From positions 26,229,381 to 26,293,380 of the forward strand of contig CM046304.1 in the NCBI GenBank assembly GCA_025267735.1: a DNA stretch of 64,000 nucleotides. Reading direction: 5' to 3'. Shown piece after piece: positions 56,001-63,894 of this stretch. Under the pieces are notes generated by a model. The model was not told the DNA's origin. It saw only the letters and a list, made by a program, of their open reading frames with translations, and made no database searches. Source of the stretch: Mactra quadrangularis (Eukaryota > Mollusca > Bivalvia > Venerida > Mactridae). Both the position numbers and the translations under genes were made by a program. How positions within the stretch are numbered: the stretch's first letter is position 1; every line of letters begins with the position of its first letter.

Positions 56001-59000
56001 TTCATTAATATACTAATGTAATAACCAAATATTCTCTATTCTAAATTTTTATCTTATACTAATACTTTTATACTAGATATCACATAAAGGAATAGTTTTG
56101 TCTGTTTATAAGCTTATAAGTATAGTAGACACAATGATAGGCTATTAGTTGTATTGAGATGTATTGTAAGAGGTTTTAAGTCTAGGAAAATAAGTCTTCT
56201 CATTTATAAGGATAATATTGTTGATAAGTATAGCAATATTGATGTAGTATTGAAATATTTGGGGTATTACTTGTACATACATGTATTATAATGTCATTAT
56301 AGCTGTTCGATCTGAATTTCATCACTTTATGAGGGTTTTTGCTGAGTAACTAATTGATTTTTAGACAAATCGGGGAAAATGTTTTTGTCATTTTTAGCTT
56401 GACTTTACATAGTAAATGGAGAGCTCTCCTACTCGCCCTAGCGTCCGCGTCCATATTTCTGATTAAAGTTTTTGTGCAGTAAAATATTTTTTACTATAAC
56501 TTTTTTATTTCTTATGGTATCAACTTCAAACTTTAAATATATGTTCCTTATTATCAACCACATCTCATGTGACAAGGTTCATAACTCCTGATACATTTTT
56601 TTCAGAATTATCTCCCCTAGAACTTAGAATTTTCTTTAAAAAATATTTGTTTTTACTGCAACTGTTTAATTTCTTTAGCTATTGACTTCAAACTTTAAAT
56701 ATAAATTTCTTATTATCAACCACATCTCATGTGACAAGGTTCATAACTCCAAATACATTTTTTTCAAAATTGTCTCCCATAAACTTAAAATTTTAAAGAA
56801 TTTTTTTTTACTTTAAATTTGCTAGGTTATATTTTCAAACTTAAAAATATGTATGATCCTTATCATCGACCACATCTCCTTTGTCAAATACTTACTTAGT
56901 CGATCATGCTGTCAGTGTCTCCTCTGACAGCTCTTGTTTTTACAGCTTATGACTTAATTTGTTATCTTTCAATTTTTGTGTTTCTTTTATAAAAACTAAT
57001 GCAGATTTGAACTGGATGTTTTAGCCCATGAATTATTGCATACCCTTGTCCTTTTTGTCTTGGAATCACCTCTGATACATTACAACTTGAACTTGTCTTG
57101 GCCTTTTGATTGATTGTTTCATGAGGGTTCTTTTTGTATGTTAGGTCAATCATAATTGATGTTTATTTTGTAAGAGAAAGAACAAATAGGTACTGCAAAC
57201 TTAGATATGAATGTTTAATTACCAGTTTGCTACATGATTTGGTCTAGTTTGACTTACATAAACAGAGCTGATGTTGGAAAAAGTGATAAATGTGCAAAAT
57301 TAAGGACTCAGTTCTCTTACTCTGTTTAGAACAATTTCCATTTCATACATAAGCTTTAGTGTACTATGTAACTTTATATTAGAGTTTTTGCCTTTCTTTT
57401 AATACTTCCATGGTCAAGGAATGATGGGTAACGACTTCAAATCACTGTAACATCTCTCTGATAAGGGAACATGTGTTCAAGTTCAGCTTGATGACCATTG
57501 CTCTACGTATATTGGTAGGCATCCCAGGGACAGTGGTTTGGTGGAGGCATGGTATGACTCTTGCCTGTAATCACATACATAAAACTAAAAGAAATGAAAC
57601 TAATCATATGATTAACTTAAAGATGAACAAATGTTCAAGTGGTAGTTGTTGACTGGTTTATACAAATGGATCAATACTTTCTTTACTTATAGTTGAAAGA
57701 AAAATTTCATTTTAAAACGAAAAAAAAACTGTGGAGTGTTTACAATTGAGAACAAACCTCATGACAAGTTTGAATGAATATTGAGTTATGTGGAAATGTG
57801 ATATGTTCACTGAATGTTATTGAATGCTATACACTATGGTATTTTATCTACAGTTGATTATTTGATCAAAGTTTTTGAAACTCTATCAAGACTGATTACA
57901 TTATTTCATCAAAGTCAATTAGGTCCAGTTTATTTGATATAATGTCTGTAGATTTTGTTATGTTCATTTAAATGCAGTTGTTTATCATTGCACCATGGTT
58001 ACTGGGAATGTATGAATTGATAAATGTATCACAGTGGTTTAGGCCAATGGGTGTAGGGTTGGGGGGTTAAGTGTTTGAATTGATCTTTTATGTTTTCACT
58101 GTTTGTTAGGGCTGTTGGGTGTAGTAAATAGGTAATGGGATATTAAGTATTTATATCAAAGTCTTAAATGAATTGTTTATTTTTCCTGAAAGAAATGTTT
58201 AATATACCATCAAGATGTAATGATAAATTCAATTCATTTGATCTGTGAACAGTTTGTTTTATGTATATAAATAGTTGTACCACTTACCAAGTGATAAATA
58301 TTTTGTCTCCTATAACTGTGTGAAGTAGGGAGCCATCAGCATTATGTCATATTTCTATGTAACTTGTTATACCCCTTGGTGGTCTGGTTGTTTGGGTCAC
58401 TGACTTAAATTCTCTGTTTATCTTCAGACCCATGACTCTATATGTAATAAAGAAGACTCTTTTGTCTAAAGATAGATATCTAGCAATCAGGTTTTCTTTC
58501 GAAAAGTACATACAATTTTCCCAGTTTGAGTTGGATGACTCCAAGAATTGGAGGAGATCATAGTTGCAATGTCGACTCAGAAATAATACTCCCAGCATAC
58601 ATATTTATAGTAGGGCTGTGGATCGTTGAGTAAGTGGCGATCCTATCTGAACCACGATTCATGTGTAGCGATTCACGAATAGAACCACGATTTACAAGTT
58701 AATGGAGAAGCATATTGGAATTCATGTAATAACAAAAATAAGTGAAGAATTACAATAGCTTTTACTATAAGGAAAACCATGTACTCTAAACATTTCTATT
58801 ACTAGGCGTTTTATGGAATTTTTCATTGATAATATTTTTGTTTTAATGTGTATCAATCGAAATTTTGAAAATTAAAATTTTCATTAGTAAAATTTTCAAC
58901 AGTGCTACTAGTTTTCAGTGGTAATTAAGCTGAAAATGTTCTTTCATTATTTCCAAAAACAGATCGCCATCCGACGATTTCGGATGTGACGAATATTCGT

Positions 59001-61818
59001 ACTTGATTTTCTAGTCAGGATCGTGAATATCGGAATACTCGGATACTCACAGCAGCACTATTTACCAGATGGTTTAATAAACCTGACACCTTAAAATCAC
59101 CTGTTTTTAAGGAAGTTTTGTGATCTTTTTATCATTTTTTGTATTTAAATTGTTCAGATACCTTCTATGATGATATATGACAGACTCAATATATTATTCA
59201 TTGTACATGTATAATAATTTTGAAATATTTCAAACACCTGTTTTTTGAAGTGAGAATTATAAATTTAAACATGACATTTATTTATTTTAGGGGATTAAAG
59301 TTATCTAGATCAATGTTTTACTTCATTCTTTCCCCATCTATTACTGAAAGTATTGACTTAATGGAAACATAGTGTTTACAGTTAATTAATGGTTAAAATA
59401 TTAGATTGGATATTGAATGGTCATAATTGAGGTTATACATTTGTAAATGTTCATTTCTTTGTATAACCATTGTATGTAGTTAGAATGTATTTGTTCTGAA
59501 GTAAATCATTATTTCAATAATTGGTTTTCCATTGATTGAAACTAAAACTGAAATAGACCTATAGCTAAAAACTTCTTTTGCATTTAAAATTCTAAATCTA
59601 GTATTCATGTTTAAAAAAGCATATGGCTGCTTTGATCATATACAAAAATTGTTAAAGGCAGTATAAATAAAAAAAAAAAAGAAACTAACAAAAAAGAAAA
59701 TTTACATTATTATTGGTGTCAAATCTACACTAAGTAATGAGTTCATTAAATTATACAAAATGCTACACTAAAGAAACTTCAGGGAAAAATCTGCCTTGAG
59801 TTCAAAGAAATAATGGTCTTACCTATGACTATTCAAATAGGAAAGTCACATATAGGTAAATGGTCTCCTCGGTAGACTTACTGCTGATATATTTCAATTA
59901 ATTTACAAAGTTTTTATTATTTTGAATATTTTATATATTTTCAGGTAGCTTTACAGTTGCTCATAATTGCAACAGGGAATTACAATTTCTTCAATCTATT
60001 GACTATAGCACTTTGTGTACCATTACTGGATGATGAATTCCTTGGATATCCTCAGAAAAGTAAGTATGAATGTATGTCCTAAATCTCCTCTCAGTGGTTA
60101 GATTTTAGCTCTCCAAGTATATTTAAGTTGCCAAAGTGGTTTGGAACTTATACAAACTGAGCAGGATCACATCTTTTTTTGGCTAAGGTTACATTTTAAC
60201 CATTTATACTCTTGTCTCCAAAACTTTTGTTAAATTATGCCTTTAATTTTGATACCTGATATTGTATCTCTAGCCTAAGAGAGATCTAGCTTTATTGAAA
60301 TATTGGCCAGTTTTCTTTCATCCTTCTGCAAACTTGGTTATTGTGTAACCCAATAAAAGTCCATGGTCTGAAATTGAGATTCCAACCCTCGACCTCTCAA
60401 GTTGTAAGTGGACACTATACCATGTTGCCATAAAAGCTAGCTTGAAGGCAAGAAAGTACAAGTGCCGTATTATACCTCTGCTACATACACCCCCTTCATA
60501 AGGATAGCTCAGATGAAGTCTACAACCTATCTACTTTGGGATACCAGAGTTATGGTACTTGAATCCTGTGATGTTTGCATTTACTGACTTTTTGTTACCT
60601 TAGAATTATGAACATTCAGGTTACTATTGTTTCCAGGAAAACTTACTTTAGCCTTGATTTTAATATTTGTATTATATTTTTTCAGAGAGTTCATCTAGTA
60701 TTATAAATAAGATAGCATTTTTATCTGCCTTTGGTTACCTAGGTTACCAGACTGTATTGTTGTTTGGTTTAAATATAAATGATGACTTTACTATTAGTTC
60801 TAAGATAGGTGAGTAGTATACATTGGATGTTTTAAGTTTTGATGTTTTTATGGTACCCCTCATACCTCAAAATCTGAGTTTTTGTTGATGAGAATGTGCC
60901 TTGTTTAACTGAGTGTTCAGTTTAGAAAGTTCGAGCCTTATGCCCAGAGAACCTGTTGTTGTCAAAAGTTAAAGTGTGGATTATAGTATGCTTCTATAAT
61001 TATACATGTTCAGCTGACTTTACATATTTTACATGATAACCCCTTATCATTGATCTTACCATCAGACTTGTGATCCCTCACTGTACCAATTTACACCTAG
61101 GTGGAAAGAAACTACTGTAGGTAAATTTTTTGCACAAGGAAATTAGTAGCAGTGCCCCAAGTGGGGTTCCAGACAGGGACCTCTGGATCCCTAAGCATGT
61201 CATACCAATGGACCACTGCCCCTACTCTGACCTGTTTAGCAAGCTTGTGGATAGCAAGGAATGATTGGTCAAAAGTAATCTATGACTAGTGTTGTAATGA
61301 TGTTTTCAGTCTTTAATGATTTTTTACTTGTTTTGAAGTGTATTGAATAAAGTTCTCTGCCATAATTTTGATAATCTCTGAACCTTTAATCCACTTGTTT
61401 ATTCCATATTTTATTTCTAATTTTCAGCCTTCTCTGAGAAAGATTTTGACAGATTTTTGGGTGTGGTCACTCCATGGACCATATATTTTGGGGCCTTCTC
61501 ATTTGCTTTTGAGGTGTTGGTTGCTTTAGTGAGGTAAGATTATAAGTTATCATTAAGTCAATAAGAAACATTTTCTGGGTATGCAACTCTTCATTAATGA
61601 AGCTTCTAAATCTGGATTGATTGACTTATAAAAAAATGATAATTGGTCTCTATTGATTGATTGGACAACATGGGACATTTTATTAGCAGCTGTAAAGGAC
61701 TCAATTTTAACATATGTTCTCTATCTGTTGATTTAAATTTCATAGCTTACGCAAGAAATTAGTGGACCATATTGAAAATTGGTTTTAGCCAAATATGTTA
61801 TCCACTTTAAATAAAGTC

Positions 61819-61886
<68 letters not shown>

Positions 61887-63347
61887 TATTATAAGAAAGA
61901 GTTTGTTTTTAGATACATTTTACAACACCCTGTGTTAGAGATGAAGCTTTAATGTTTCATTCTTAGATTCAAACCATTAATTGTAGATGTGGTAACCATT
62001 GCTATCATTTTAACCATATTCATAAATATCTTATACTTGTCTTGTACATGATCTTTGTTATGTTTACAGATGTTTCACTGAAGTAAAAGGTTTATTTTGG
62101 AAGAACTGGGCAGCTATACAATGTTTATTGTTTACTATGTTAGCAGCTAGTGTATTTGCTATCAGTTTGGTATGTAGATATATTATAGTATTTGAAATAT
62201 TTGACAAAAAACTATTCATATGACTCTTTTTTAGATTTGTTATTTTTAAAGGGGCAGTACAGTCTACAAAATTAGGATATGAAAGTGGTTGTCCGAAAAG
62301 GTCACTTTAGCAGCTAGCGCTAAAACTTGTTTGTAGATCTTTGGTTGCCGCAACTAGAAATTAGTTGTCCCGAGCATCGGGACATACACTTATTTCGAAG
62401 ATTGACAGTAGTGTCAAAATAGAATCTACTATGATGCTGCTGTTTACATTGTGTTGAACATTTGATTGATGTATAGTACAGACAACTGACCTGCCTGTTG
62501 TAAATTTTCTGTACATTGTCTCTACATCTTGGCTTGTTTTGCTCTTTGAACAACAAGGTAGTCATTTTATCAAGAGTCTAATTTGTTTCTTATATGAGGC
62601 CTCTGTTATGTTTACCACCTTTTTATAGTACTGATACTATGTAATTTTGATACAATGTTACTTGAAATATTGAAAAGAATAGAATAGTTTCTCATAAAGT
62701 TTTGATGTATGAATACAGGTGCCATATTCAAGTCTTCATAAAGAAGGACAGAAAGTAGTTCCACCTCAAGCTAAAGCTCTACATGGACGTGTTTCAGCCT
62801 TTCATCTGACTAGTTCATATGGATTATTTAGAAGGTATGCTAGCTTAAATTCTTTTTCTTTTTTAGTTTCGTTTTTCCTAAGGATGTATCATGTATAATG
62901 TGCAGACTCTGGCTGGAACTTAACCAAAAAAAAGTTAAGAGACTAGAGTAGGTAAAACATGTATTTGGAAGAAATTCTTCCCCTGATGGTCATCTAAGTT
63001 TGCACCATTTTCCAGCTGGGTTTTTGACCGACTTCAGCTGGTTTTGACTGAAGTATGTTGCTGTTTGGTGGTCGATGCTCTGCAGGGGTTAAATTCAATT
63101 TAAATTACGCCTAAGAAGAATATCAAAATCTGTTGTTATGCAGAGTATTTGTTCATTAGAGGGCTGCTCTGCAGAGGTTATACTGTATATCTTAAACTTA
63201 TGTATGTAAATATGTTTATCAGGATGACAGGTGTTGGTGGAAGACCAGAAGTTATTATAGAAGGAAGTAATTCATTAGATAGTGGCTGGAAAGAATATGA
63301 ATTCTATTATAAACCTGGTTCATTGAATAGAAGACCTCCATTTGTTG
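26026..63347 (+). CDS. LMF2: Lipase maturation factor 2, first 12 coding exons (3' end beyond window)
   Basis: Coding exons: 26026-26119, 28560-28610, 28858-29060, 29573-29601, 29885-30119, 31021-31173, 59945-60059, 60686-60808, 61428-61533, 62070-62169, 62719-62834 and 63223-63347. All are GT/AG with matching phases, giving 483 codons plus one base against about 707 in human LMF2. The start, [20 protein letters not shown], runs into [20 protein letters not shown], which is diagnostic of the family. Later signatures are [69 protein letters not shown] and [15 protein letters not shown]. The protein is a multi-pass ER membrane protein of the LMF family. LMF1 is needed for folding of lipoprotein lipase and its relatives; LMF2 is less characterised. 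Intron 6 is about 28.8 kb and houses an antisense LRR-Roc-COR gene; intron 1 is largely two TIR elements. The remaining C-terminal third should lie to the right. Confidence 0.95.
26341..27077. mobile_element. Mutator-like non-autonomous element with 9-bp target duplication, copy 2
   Basis: The termini TAGTCCTAAATATAAGACCC and their mirror image extend about 95 bp and include an inner CTTCAAAAACGCATAGCAAA block. The 9-mer TGTTCTTTC flanks both sides (26,332-26,340 and 27,078-27,086). It is related at the ends to the element at 24,668 but has a different core, and lies within LMF2 intron 1. No coding sequence is visible. Confidence 0.85.
27095..28230. mobile_element. TIR element with CAGTGAAC...GTTCACTG ends, ~1.1 kb
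   Basis: The left end CAGTGAACTTGACAGTTCCG is mirrored at the right (CGGAACTGTCGTGTTCACTG), giving about 30-bp TIRs. An internal partial repeat (GGCAGTTTCGGGTCAGTGTG) lies near 27,490. There is no transposase frame; superfamily unknown. It fills most of LMF2 intron 1 beside the copy-2 Mutator-like element. Confidence 0.75.
30671..30965 (+). repeat. 45-bp minisatellite, ~6.5 copies, in LMF2 intron 5
   Basis: The unit contains TCAAAAATCACATGATTTTG then CAATACATGTGGAACTTAAA. The period is 45 bp, exactly 15 codons, so overlapping open frames run through it and read repeated peptides. These are not coding: the array lies between LMF2 exons 5 and 6, whose phases join correctly without it. A single diverged unit lies at about 52,451-52,485. 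Confidence 0.9.
31174..32646. other. LMF2 intron 6, left end; 3' flank of the Roco gene
   Basis: AT-rich, with no further exon recognised. The minus-strand Roco transcript must end here, but no unambiguous minus-strand AATAAA was seen close to its stop codon. LMF2 exon 6 ends at 31,173 with a good donor (CAG|GTAAAC). Confidence 0.5.
32647..35837 (-). CDS. LRR-Roc-COR (Roco family) GTPase protein, main and last coding exon
   Basis: One 3,191-nt exon encodes 1,062 residues to a TGA stop; acceptor TTATTACAG|CCACAG. Counting from the open-frame methionine at 35,865: about a dozen leucine-rich repeats span residues 14-380 ([43 protein letters not shown]). The Roc GTPase domain follows: P-loop GSSGSGKT at 424-431, switch-II-type DFGG at 472-475, and THLD at 532-535 in place of NKxD, as in other Roco proteins. 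A Ser/Arg-rich segment and a Glu/Lys coiled coil (about 550-670) interrupt Roc before its last helix. A COR domain occupies the rest ([29 protein letters not shown]). There is no kinase or death domain after COR, so it resembles MFHAS1-type rather than LRRK-type Roco proteins. It lies antisense within LMF2 intron 6. Function is unknown; GTP-dependent signalling is inferred. Confidence 0.92.
35925..36060. mobile_element. Probable SINE fragment related to family C
   Basis: GTAGGATAAAGT, TGCTCAAGGAAACAATGGGG and GGGATTCCAACC occur in the same order as in the family-C SINEs at 20.1 and 61.1 kb. A parallel fragment lies at 16,800-16,905 in GTF2H1. Heavily diverged. Confidence 0.45.
36598..36739 (-). 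CDS. Roco gene, penultimate coding exon
   Basis: 142 nt between a strong acceptor (TTATTTTCAG) and donor (GGAG|GTATGT). It reads in phase 0 from [17 protein letters not shown] to [17 protein letters not shown] and leaves phase 1, which joins exactly to the main exon to give [17 protein letters not shown]. The peptide [12 protein letters not shown] is the first LRR-like strand, which supports the join. Confidence 0.85.
36787..36920. mobile_element. MITE related to the 12,424 element
   Basis: The ends AATTTAACTGTCAGCAGC and CACTGACAGTTGAATAA are inverted copies of each other. An inner inverted pair (GATTTAAATACTCA and TGAGTATTTAAATC) is also present. It lies in an intron of the Roco gene. Confidence 0.65.
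38105..38340 (+). mobile_element. tRNA-derived SINE (family A)
   Basis: Pol III promoter-like boxes are visible: A-box-like GTGGCGTACTGGTTTGCATG near 38,114 and B-box GGTTCGTGCCC at 38,158. The body ends GTTGAATACGACGTTAAAAA, an A-rich tail typical of molluscan SINEs. It is nested in LMF2 intron 6. Confidence 0.75.
39005..39075 (-). CDS. Roco gene, candidate upstream coding exon
   Basis: The reading [20 protein letters not shown] ends at a GAG|GTACAT donor in phase 0, compatible with the exon at 36,739. The acceptor is ATGACTAG (exon start 39,075), entering in phase 1. The in-frame ATG near the start means it could alternatively be a first coding exon with its own promoter. The acceptor is weak, so the left border is uncertain. 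Confidence 0.6.
39341..39640 (+). mobile_element. tRNA-derived SINE (family B), best copy
   Basis: The A-box-like TGGCTAGCTAAGTTGGTAG and B-box GGTTCAATTCC (39,396-39,406) are followed by a conserved core (GTCTGTCACTGACAGAAGTA) and the 3' block GTAGGCTGACTGACTGCTAT. It ends next to the Ser/Pro-rich Roco exon; readthrough of that exon's donor would run into this SINE antisense. Confidence 0.8.
39656..39812 (-). CDS. Roco gene, basic Ser/Pro-rich coding exon
   Basis: A good acceptor (TTACCTTTCAG|AGAATGG) opens a phase-0 frame beginning [19 protein letters not shown] and continuing through [20 protein letters not shown]. Two donors are possible: 39,660 (AAAG|GTGGGT, phase 0, joining 36,739 directly) or 39,656 (GTGG|GTATAT, phase 1, joining 39,075). 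This gives a plausible exon-skipping alternative. The SPxK/SPGKK motifs suggest a disordered, phosphorylatable basic tail; this is inference. The methionine at 39,809 could be the translation start. Confidence 0.7.
40280..40590. mobile_element. Long-TIR palindromic MITE, copy 2 (311 bp)
   Basis: The termini AGTAGCGTGTTCGGTTACCG are mirrored at the right end, and arms of about 80 bp remain nearly identical through GGAACTCCTCGGCCATTCGC. It is better preserved than the copy at 12,891. Confidence 0.88.
40591..42307. other. LMF2 intron 6 / Roco intron; family-C SINE remnant at 41,425-41,535
   Basis: The only recognisable item is a SINE-like piece around 41,425-41,535 (CAAGGAAAGAGCATTGCCCC, GGGATCAAACGCAGGCCC, TACCATTGAACTACTGCC) that resembles the family-C copies. 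The rest is AT-rich with no supportable exon. Confidence 0.5.
42308..42379 (-). CDS. Roco gene, candidate upstream exon (72 nt, phase 0-0)
   Basis: The acceptor ATGTTTAG|AAAGTG and donor GCAGAG|GTAATT bound 24 codons containing [18 protein letters not shown]. Entry and exit are in phase 0, matching the Ser/Pro-rich exon at 39,812. It may carry the true start codon or be an internal exon. Not recognised by similarity. Confidence 0.55.
42380..44305. other. LMF2 intron 6, unassigned AT-rich sequence
   Basis: T-rich on the plus strand, with no convincing exon, RNA gene or complete element. The short frame at 43,956-44,189 has no recognisable family and no good splice borders. Confidence 0.5.
44306..44882. 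mobile_element. Tc1/mariner-type non-autonomous TIR element, 577 bp, TA target
   Basis: The termini TAGTGCGTACAAATTGACCC are perfectly mirrored by GGGTCAATTTGTACGCACTA, and TA flanks both ends. The left end carries a 75-bp tandem duplication that includes the inner part of the TIR (AAATTGACCCCGAC at 44,316 and 44,391). No transposase frame. The TA duplication is what one expects of the Tc1/mariner superfamily. Confidence 0.8.
44925..45210 (+). mobile_element. tRNA-derived SINE (family B), diverged copy
   Basis: The 3' block GTAGGTTGACTGACTGCTAT, the core (GTAGGACAGTATGCGCTTTG) and a degenerate B-box (GGTCGTGGGTTGGG) follow the order of the 39.3-kb copy. It starts about 40 bp after a TIR element. 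Confidence 0.7.
45211..46188. other. LMF2 intron 6, nothing recognised
   Basis: T-rich unique-looking sequence between a SINE and a minisatellite, with no exon or element ends. Confidence 0.5.
46189..46795. repeat. 25-bp minisatellite, about 24 copies
   Basis: The unit begins CTACAAGGGGTCACTCACAC and ends CAGTG. Most copies are identical; occasional variants read TATTACAAGGGG, TATTACTAGGGG or CTCGCACC. Because 25 is not a multiple of three, all three plus frames stay open and translate the same cycling peptide. These open frames are a property of the repeat and no gene is proposed. Confidence 0.95.
46796..48740. other. LMF2 intron 6, unassigned
   Basis: AT-rich. A degenerate repeat with AAAGGGAGGTAATTTG (about 48,170) and GTTTCCCTTT (about 48,218) resembles the motif pair near 51,875 and 51,930, so a minor dispersed repeat is likely. 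No exon was accepted on either strand. Confidence 0.45.
48741..48839 (-). CDS. Candidate coding exon upstream of the Roco gene
   Basis: A minus-strand frame containing [20 protein letters not shown] and KFKYGINKK ends at a strong donor (AAAAAG|GTAAGA) in phase 0. The acceptor is poor (AACAAAG|CTGAGG, 48,839); another AG (ATTAAAG) 9 bases upstream also keeps phase 0. The amino-acid content looks protein-like rather than random AT-rich translation, but the family is not recognised. It could belong to the Roco gene or to another minus-strand transcript. Confidence 0.4.
49920..50185. repeat. Dispersed 'TATACCCTCGC...GGGGTATACTG' repeat common in molluscs
   Basis: It opens with TTTATACCCTCGCTTCGAAG and a hairpin (CCCTCGCTTCGAAGAAGAGG), followed by TTGTCCGTCCGTCCGTGCGT, and ends near ATTAGCTCACAGATTTAC. 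Short frames here read the repeat. It is nested in a TIR element. Confidence 0.65.
50411..50490 (-). other. tRNA-like / SINE-head segment, probably not a functional tRNA
   Basis: The minus strand shows GTGGCCAAGTGGTAAGGCGG (A-box-like, good D-stem GCC/GGC) and GTGGGTTCGAATCTCG (B-box-like). The acceptor arm pairs only partly (GTTTGTG with TAGAAAC, one mismatch and one wobble), and I could not make a clean five-pair anticodon stem. A tRNA-derived SINE head or pseudogene is more likely than a tRNA gene. Confidence 0.5.
50642..51809. mobile_element. TIR element with TACAGT...ACTGTA ends, ~1.17 kb
   Basis: The left end (TACAGTGGATCTTGTGTTAA, then GCGACCA) matches the inverted right end (TACAGTTAATCTTGCGTAAG, then CGACCA). 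Further GGTCGTTTA and GGTCGCTTA repeats lie inside both ends. TA or TATA flanks suggest a TA-targeting superfamily. The small internal frame (51,064-51,288) is not a recognisable transposase. Confidence 0.8.
51811..51885. repeat. Two-copy tandem duplication, ~37 bp
   Basis: AAGAATCAGCATAAATTGTC followed by CTCAAAGGGA appears twice in succession immediately to the right of a TIR element. Confidence 0.8.
51886..53867. other. LMF2 intron 6, mostly unassigned
   Basis: The only recognisable item is a solitary relative of the 45-bp minisatellite unit at 52,451-52,485 (CTTCAAAAATCACATGATTT). A loose repeat pair near 53,450 and 53,550 (AAAAAAGCTG...TTTATGAGAAT) may be an old duplication. Confidence 0.5.
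53868..54085 (+). mobile_element. tRNA-derived SINE (family B), 5'-truncated copy
   Basis: The core TCAGTCACTGATAGAAGTAT, the GCGCCTAGTAACTGGTTAGC stretch and the 3' block ending TATGGCGTTAAACCC match the family. The tRNA-like head is missing or too diverged. Confidence 0.7.
54171..54278 (-). CDS. Candidate coding exon, far upstream of the Roco gene
   Basis: The acceptor ATATTGTAG|GCAGAT and donor CCGAAG|GTACGT enclose 36 open codons, including [19 protein letters not shown] and ending NLPRFPK. It is phase 0 at both ends and so compatible with the 48,839 exon. It lies immediately beyond a SINE. The family is unrecognised; the assignment to the Roco gene rests only on strand, phase and order. 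Confidence 0.45.
54279..55361. other. LMF2 intron 6, nothing recognised
   Basis: Very AT-rich, including a short TA dinucleotide run near 55,222. No exon or element was supported. Confidence 0.45.
55362..55504. mobile_element. hAT-like MITE, intact copy, 143 bp
   Basis: Perfect 12-bp ends CAGGGCTTGACA and TGTCAAGCCCTG, with internal CAGATTGCCCCTGAC and GGGCAAATGAAATATATAGC. This intact copy is the reference for recognising the split copy at 12,822-13,260. Confidence 0.75.
55505..56392. other. LMF2 intron 6, nothing recognised
   Basis: AT-rich unique-looking sequence with no supported exon or element between a MITE and an inverted dispersed repeat. Confidence 0.4.
56393..56940 (-). repeat. 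Inverted, shorter copy of the 20.3-kb dispersed element
   Basis: It starts TAGCTTGACTTTACATAGTA with CTCTCCTACTCGCCCTAGCG, contains three CACATCTCATGTGACAAGGT units and ends GTCTCCTCTGACAGCTCTTG. Order and orientation mirror 20,325-21,215, with fewer internal units. Confidence 0.75.
56941..58274. other. LMF2 intron 6, no accepted gene
   Basis: The minus-strand frame at 56,962-57,153 has reasonable composition, but I could find no AG acceptor next to its start. The remainder is AT-rich without element ends. Confidence 0.4.
58288..58437 (-). CDS. Two tentative minus-strand exons (58437-58373 and a 22-nt exon 58309-58288)
   Basis: The acceptor ATTACATATAG opens a frame with [19 protein letters not shown] to a donor at GGG|GTATAA. 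A strong-looking AG/GT pair (CAGTTATAG ... TTG|GTAAGT) then bounds only 22 bases. The phases join (1 to 1), leaving phase 2, which does not match the next accepted minus-strand exon at 54,278. If real, at least one exon is missing. Very tentative. Confidence 0.2.
58611..59060. mobile_element. hAT-like TIR element, ~450 bp, diverged ends
   Basis: The left end TAGGGCTGTGGATCG is approximately mirrored by ACTCACAGCAGCACTA. Subterminal CGATTCACGAAT-type repeats on the left are echoed by GTGAATATCGGAATACTCGG on the right. No clear 8-bp duplication. Confidence 0.5.
61090..61225 (-). mobile_element. tRNA-derived SINE (family C) in LMF2 intron 8
   Basis: It closely follows the 20.1-kb copy: ACTGTAGGTAAATTTTTTGC, GCCCCAAGTGGGGTTCCAGA and CAATGGACCACTGCCCC in order. 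Confidence 0.65.
61757..61889 (+). repeat. Dispersed repeat 3' end with long ATT microsatellite
   Basis: The block from GTGGACCATATTGAAAATTG to TTATCCACTTTAAATAAAGT matches 18,386-18,440. It then runs into roughly 25 ATT/ATC triplets (61,812-61,889). Located in LMF2 intron 9. Confidence 0.85.
62250..62400 (+). repeat. Dispersed repeat, partner of 16,205-16,362
   Basis: AAAATTAGGATATGAAAGTG followed by GTTGTCCG, TTTGGTTGCC and AATTAGTTGTCC reproduce the inverted order of the GTF2H1-intron copy. It lies in LMF2 intron 10. Confidence 0.55.
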
Positions 63348-63894
63348 GTAAGTTATATTATATAATATTATAGTGTTTATAAATAGTCGGGAATGTTTGA
63401 AATATCAATGATTTCTCCCTCGAAGCCATATTAGCAATTTGAGATGTTAGTCCCAGGAAATTATGGTCATTTAATCATTTAATTTATTTATACTGGCTTT
63501 AACATCATGTCAACACAGTTTTTTAGATTATTTTACAGTGTCCAGCACACCTTACCTAGCTTTCCTGGACCATTTTCTATAACCAGTTTTTACCTACCCT
63601 TCCACAAGGCCAGAAAGTTCTCCATATACATAATTAATGGAGGAAAATTAACATTATTGCAAAATTTATATGGAAGGGTATAACCTCCCCATTGGGATTC
63701 GAACTCCAAATCTAGGTTTTATGATCATTAATTTTAAATGTTGATGAATCTTAATCTTCCTATGACATCATTAGAAATCTCTACATATGTACATAGATAA
63801 TTTTCCTGTTGTAAGAAACAAATATTGAAAAAATTGTAATTAAAAAAAGATAACTGTGTACAGTATGAAGATATTTTATATTCTATTAGCTGCA

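Noticed and set aside
56962..57153. Minus-strand coding exon (63 codons)
   Set aside because: Composition is protein-like, but no AG acceptor is found near its start and the donor candidates are ambiguous; no family recognised.
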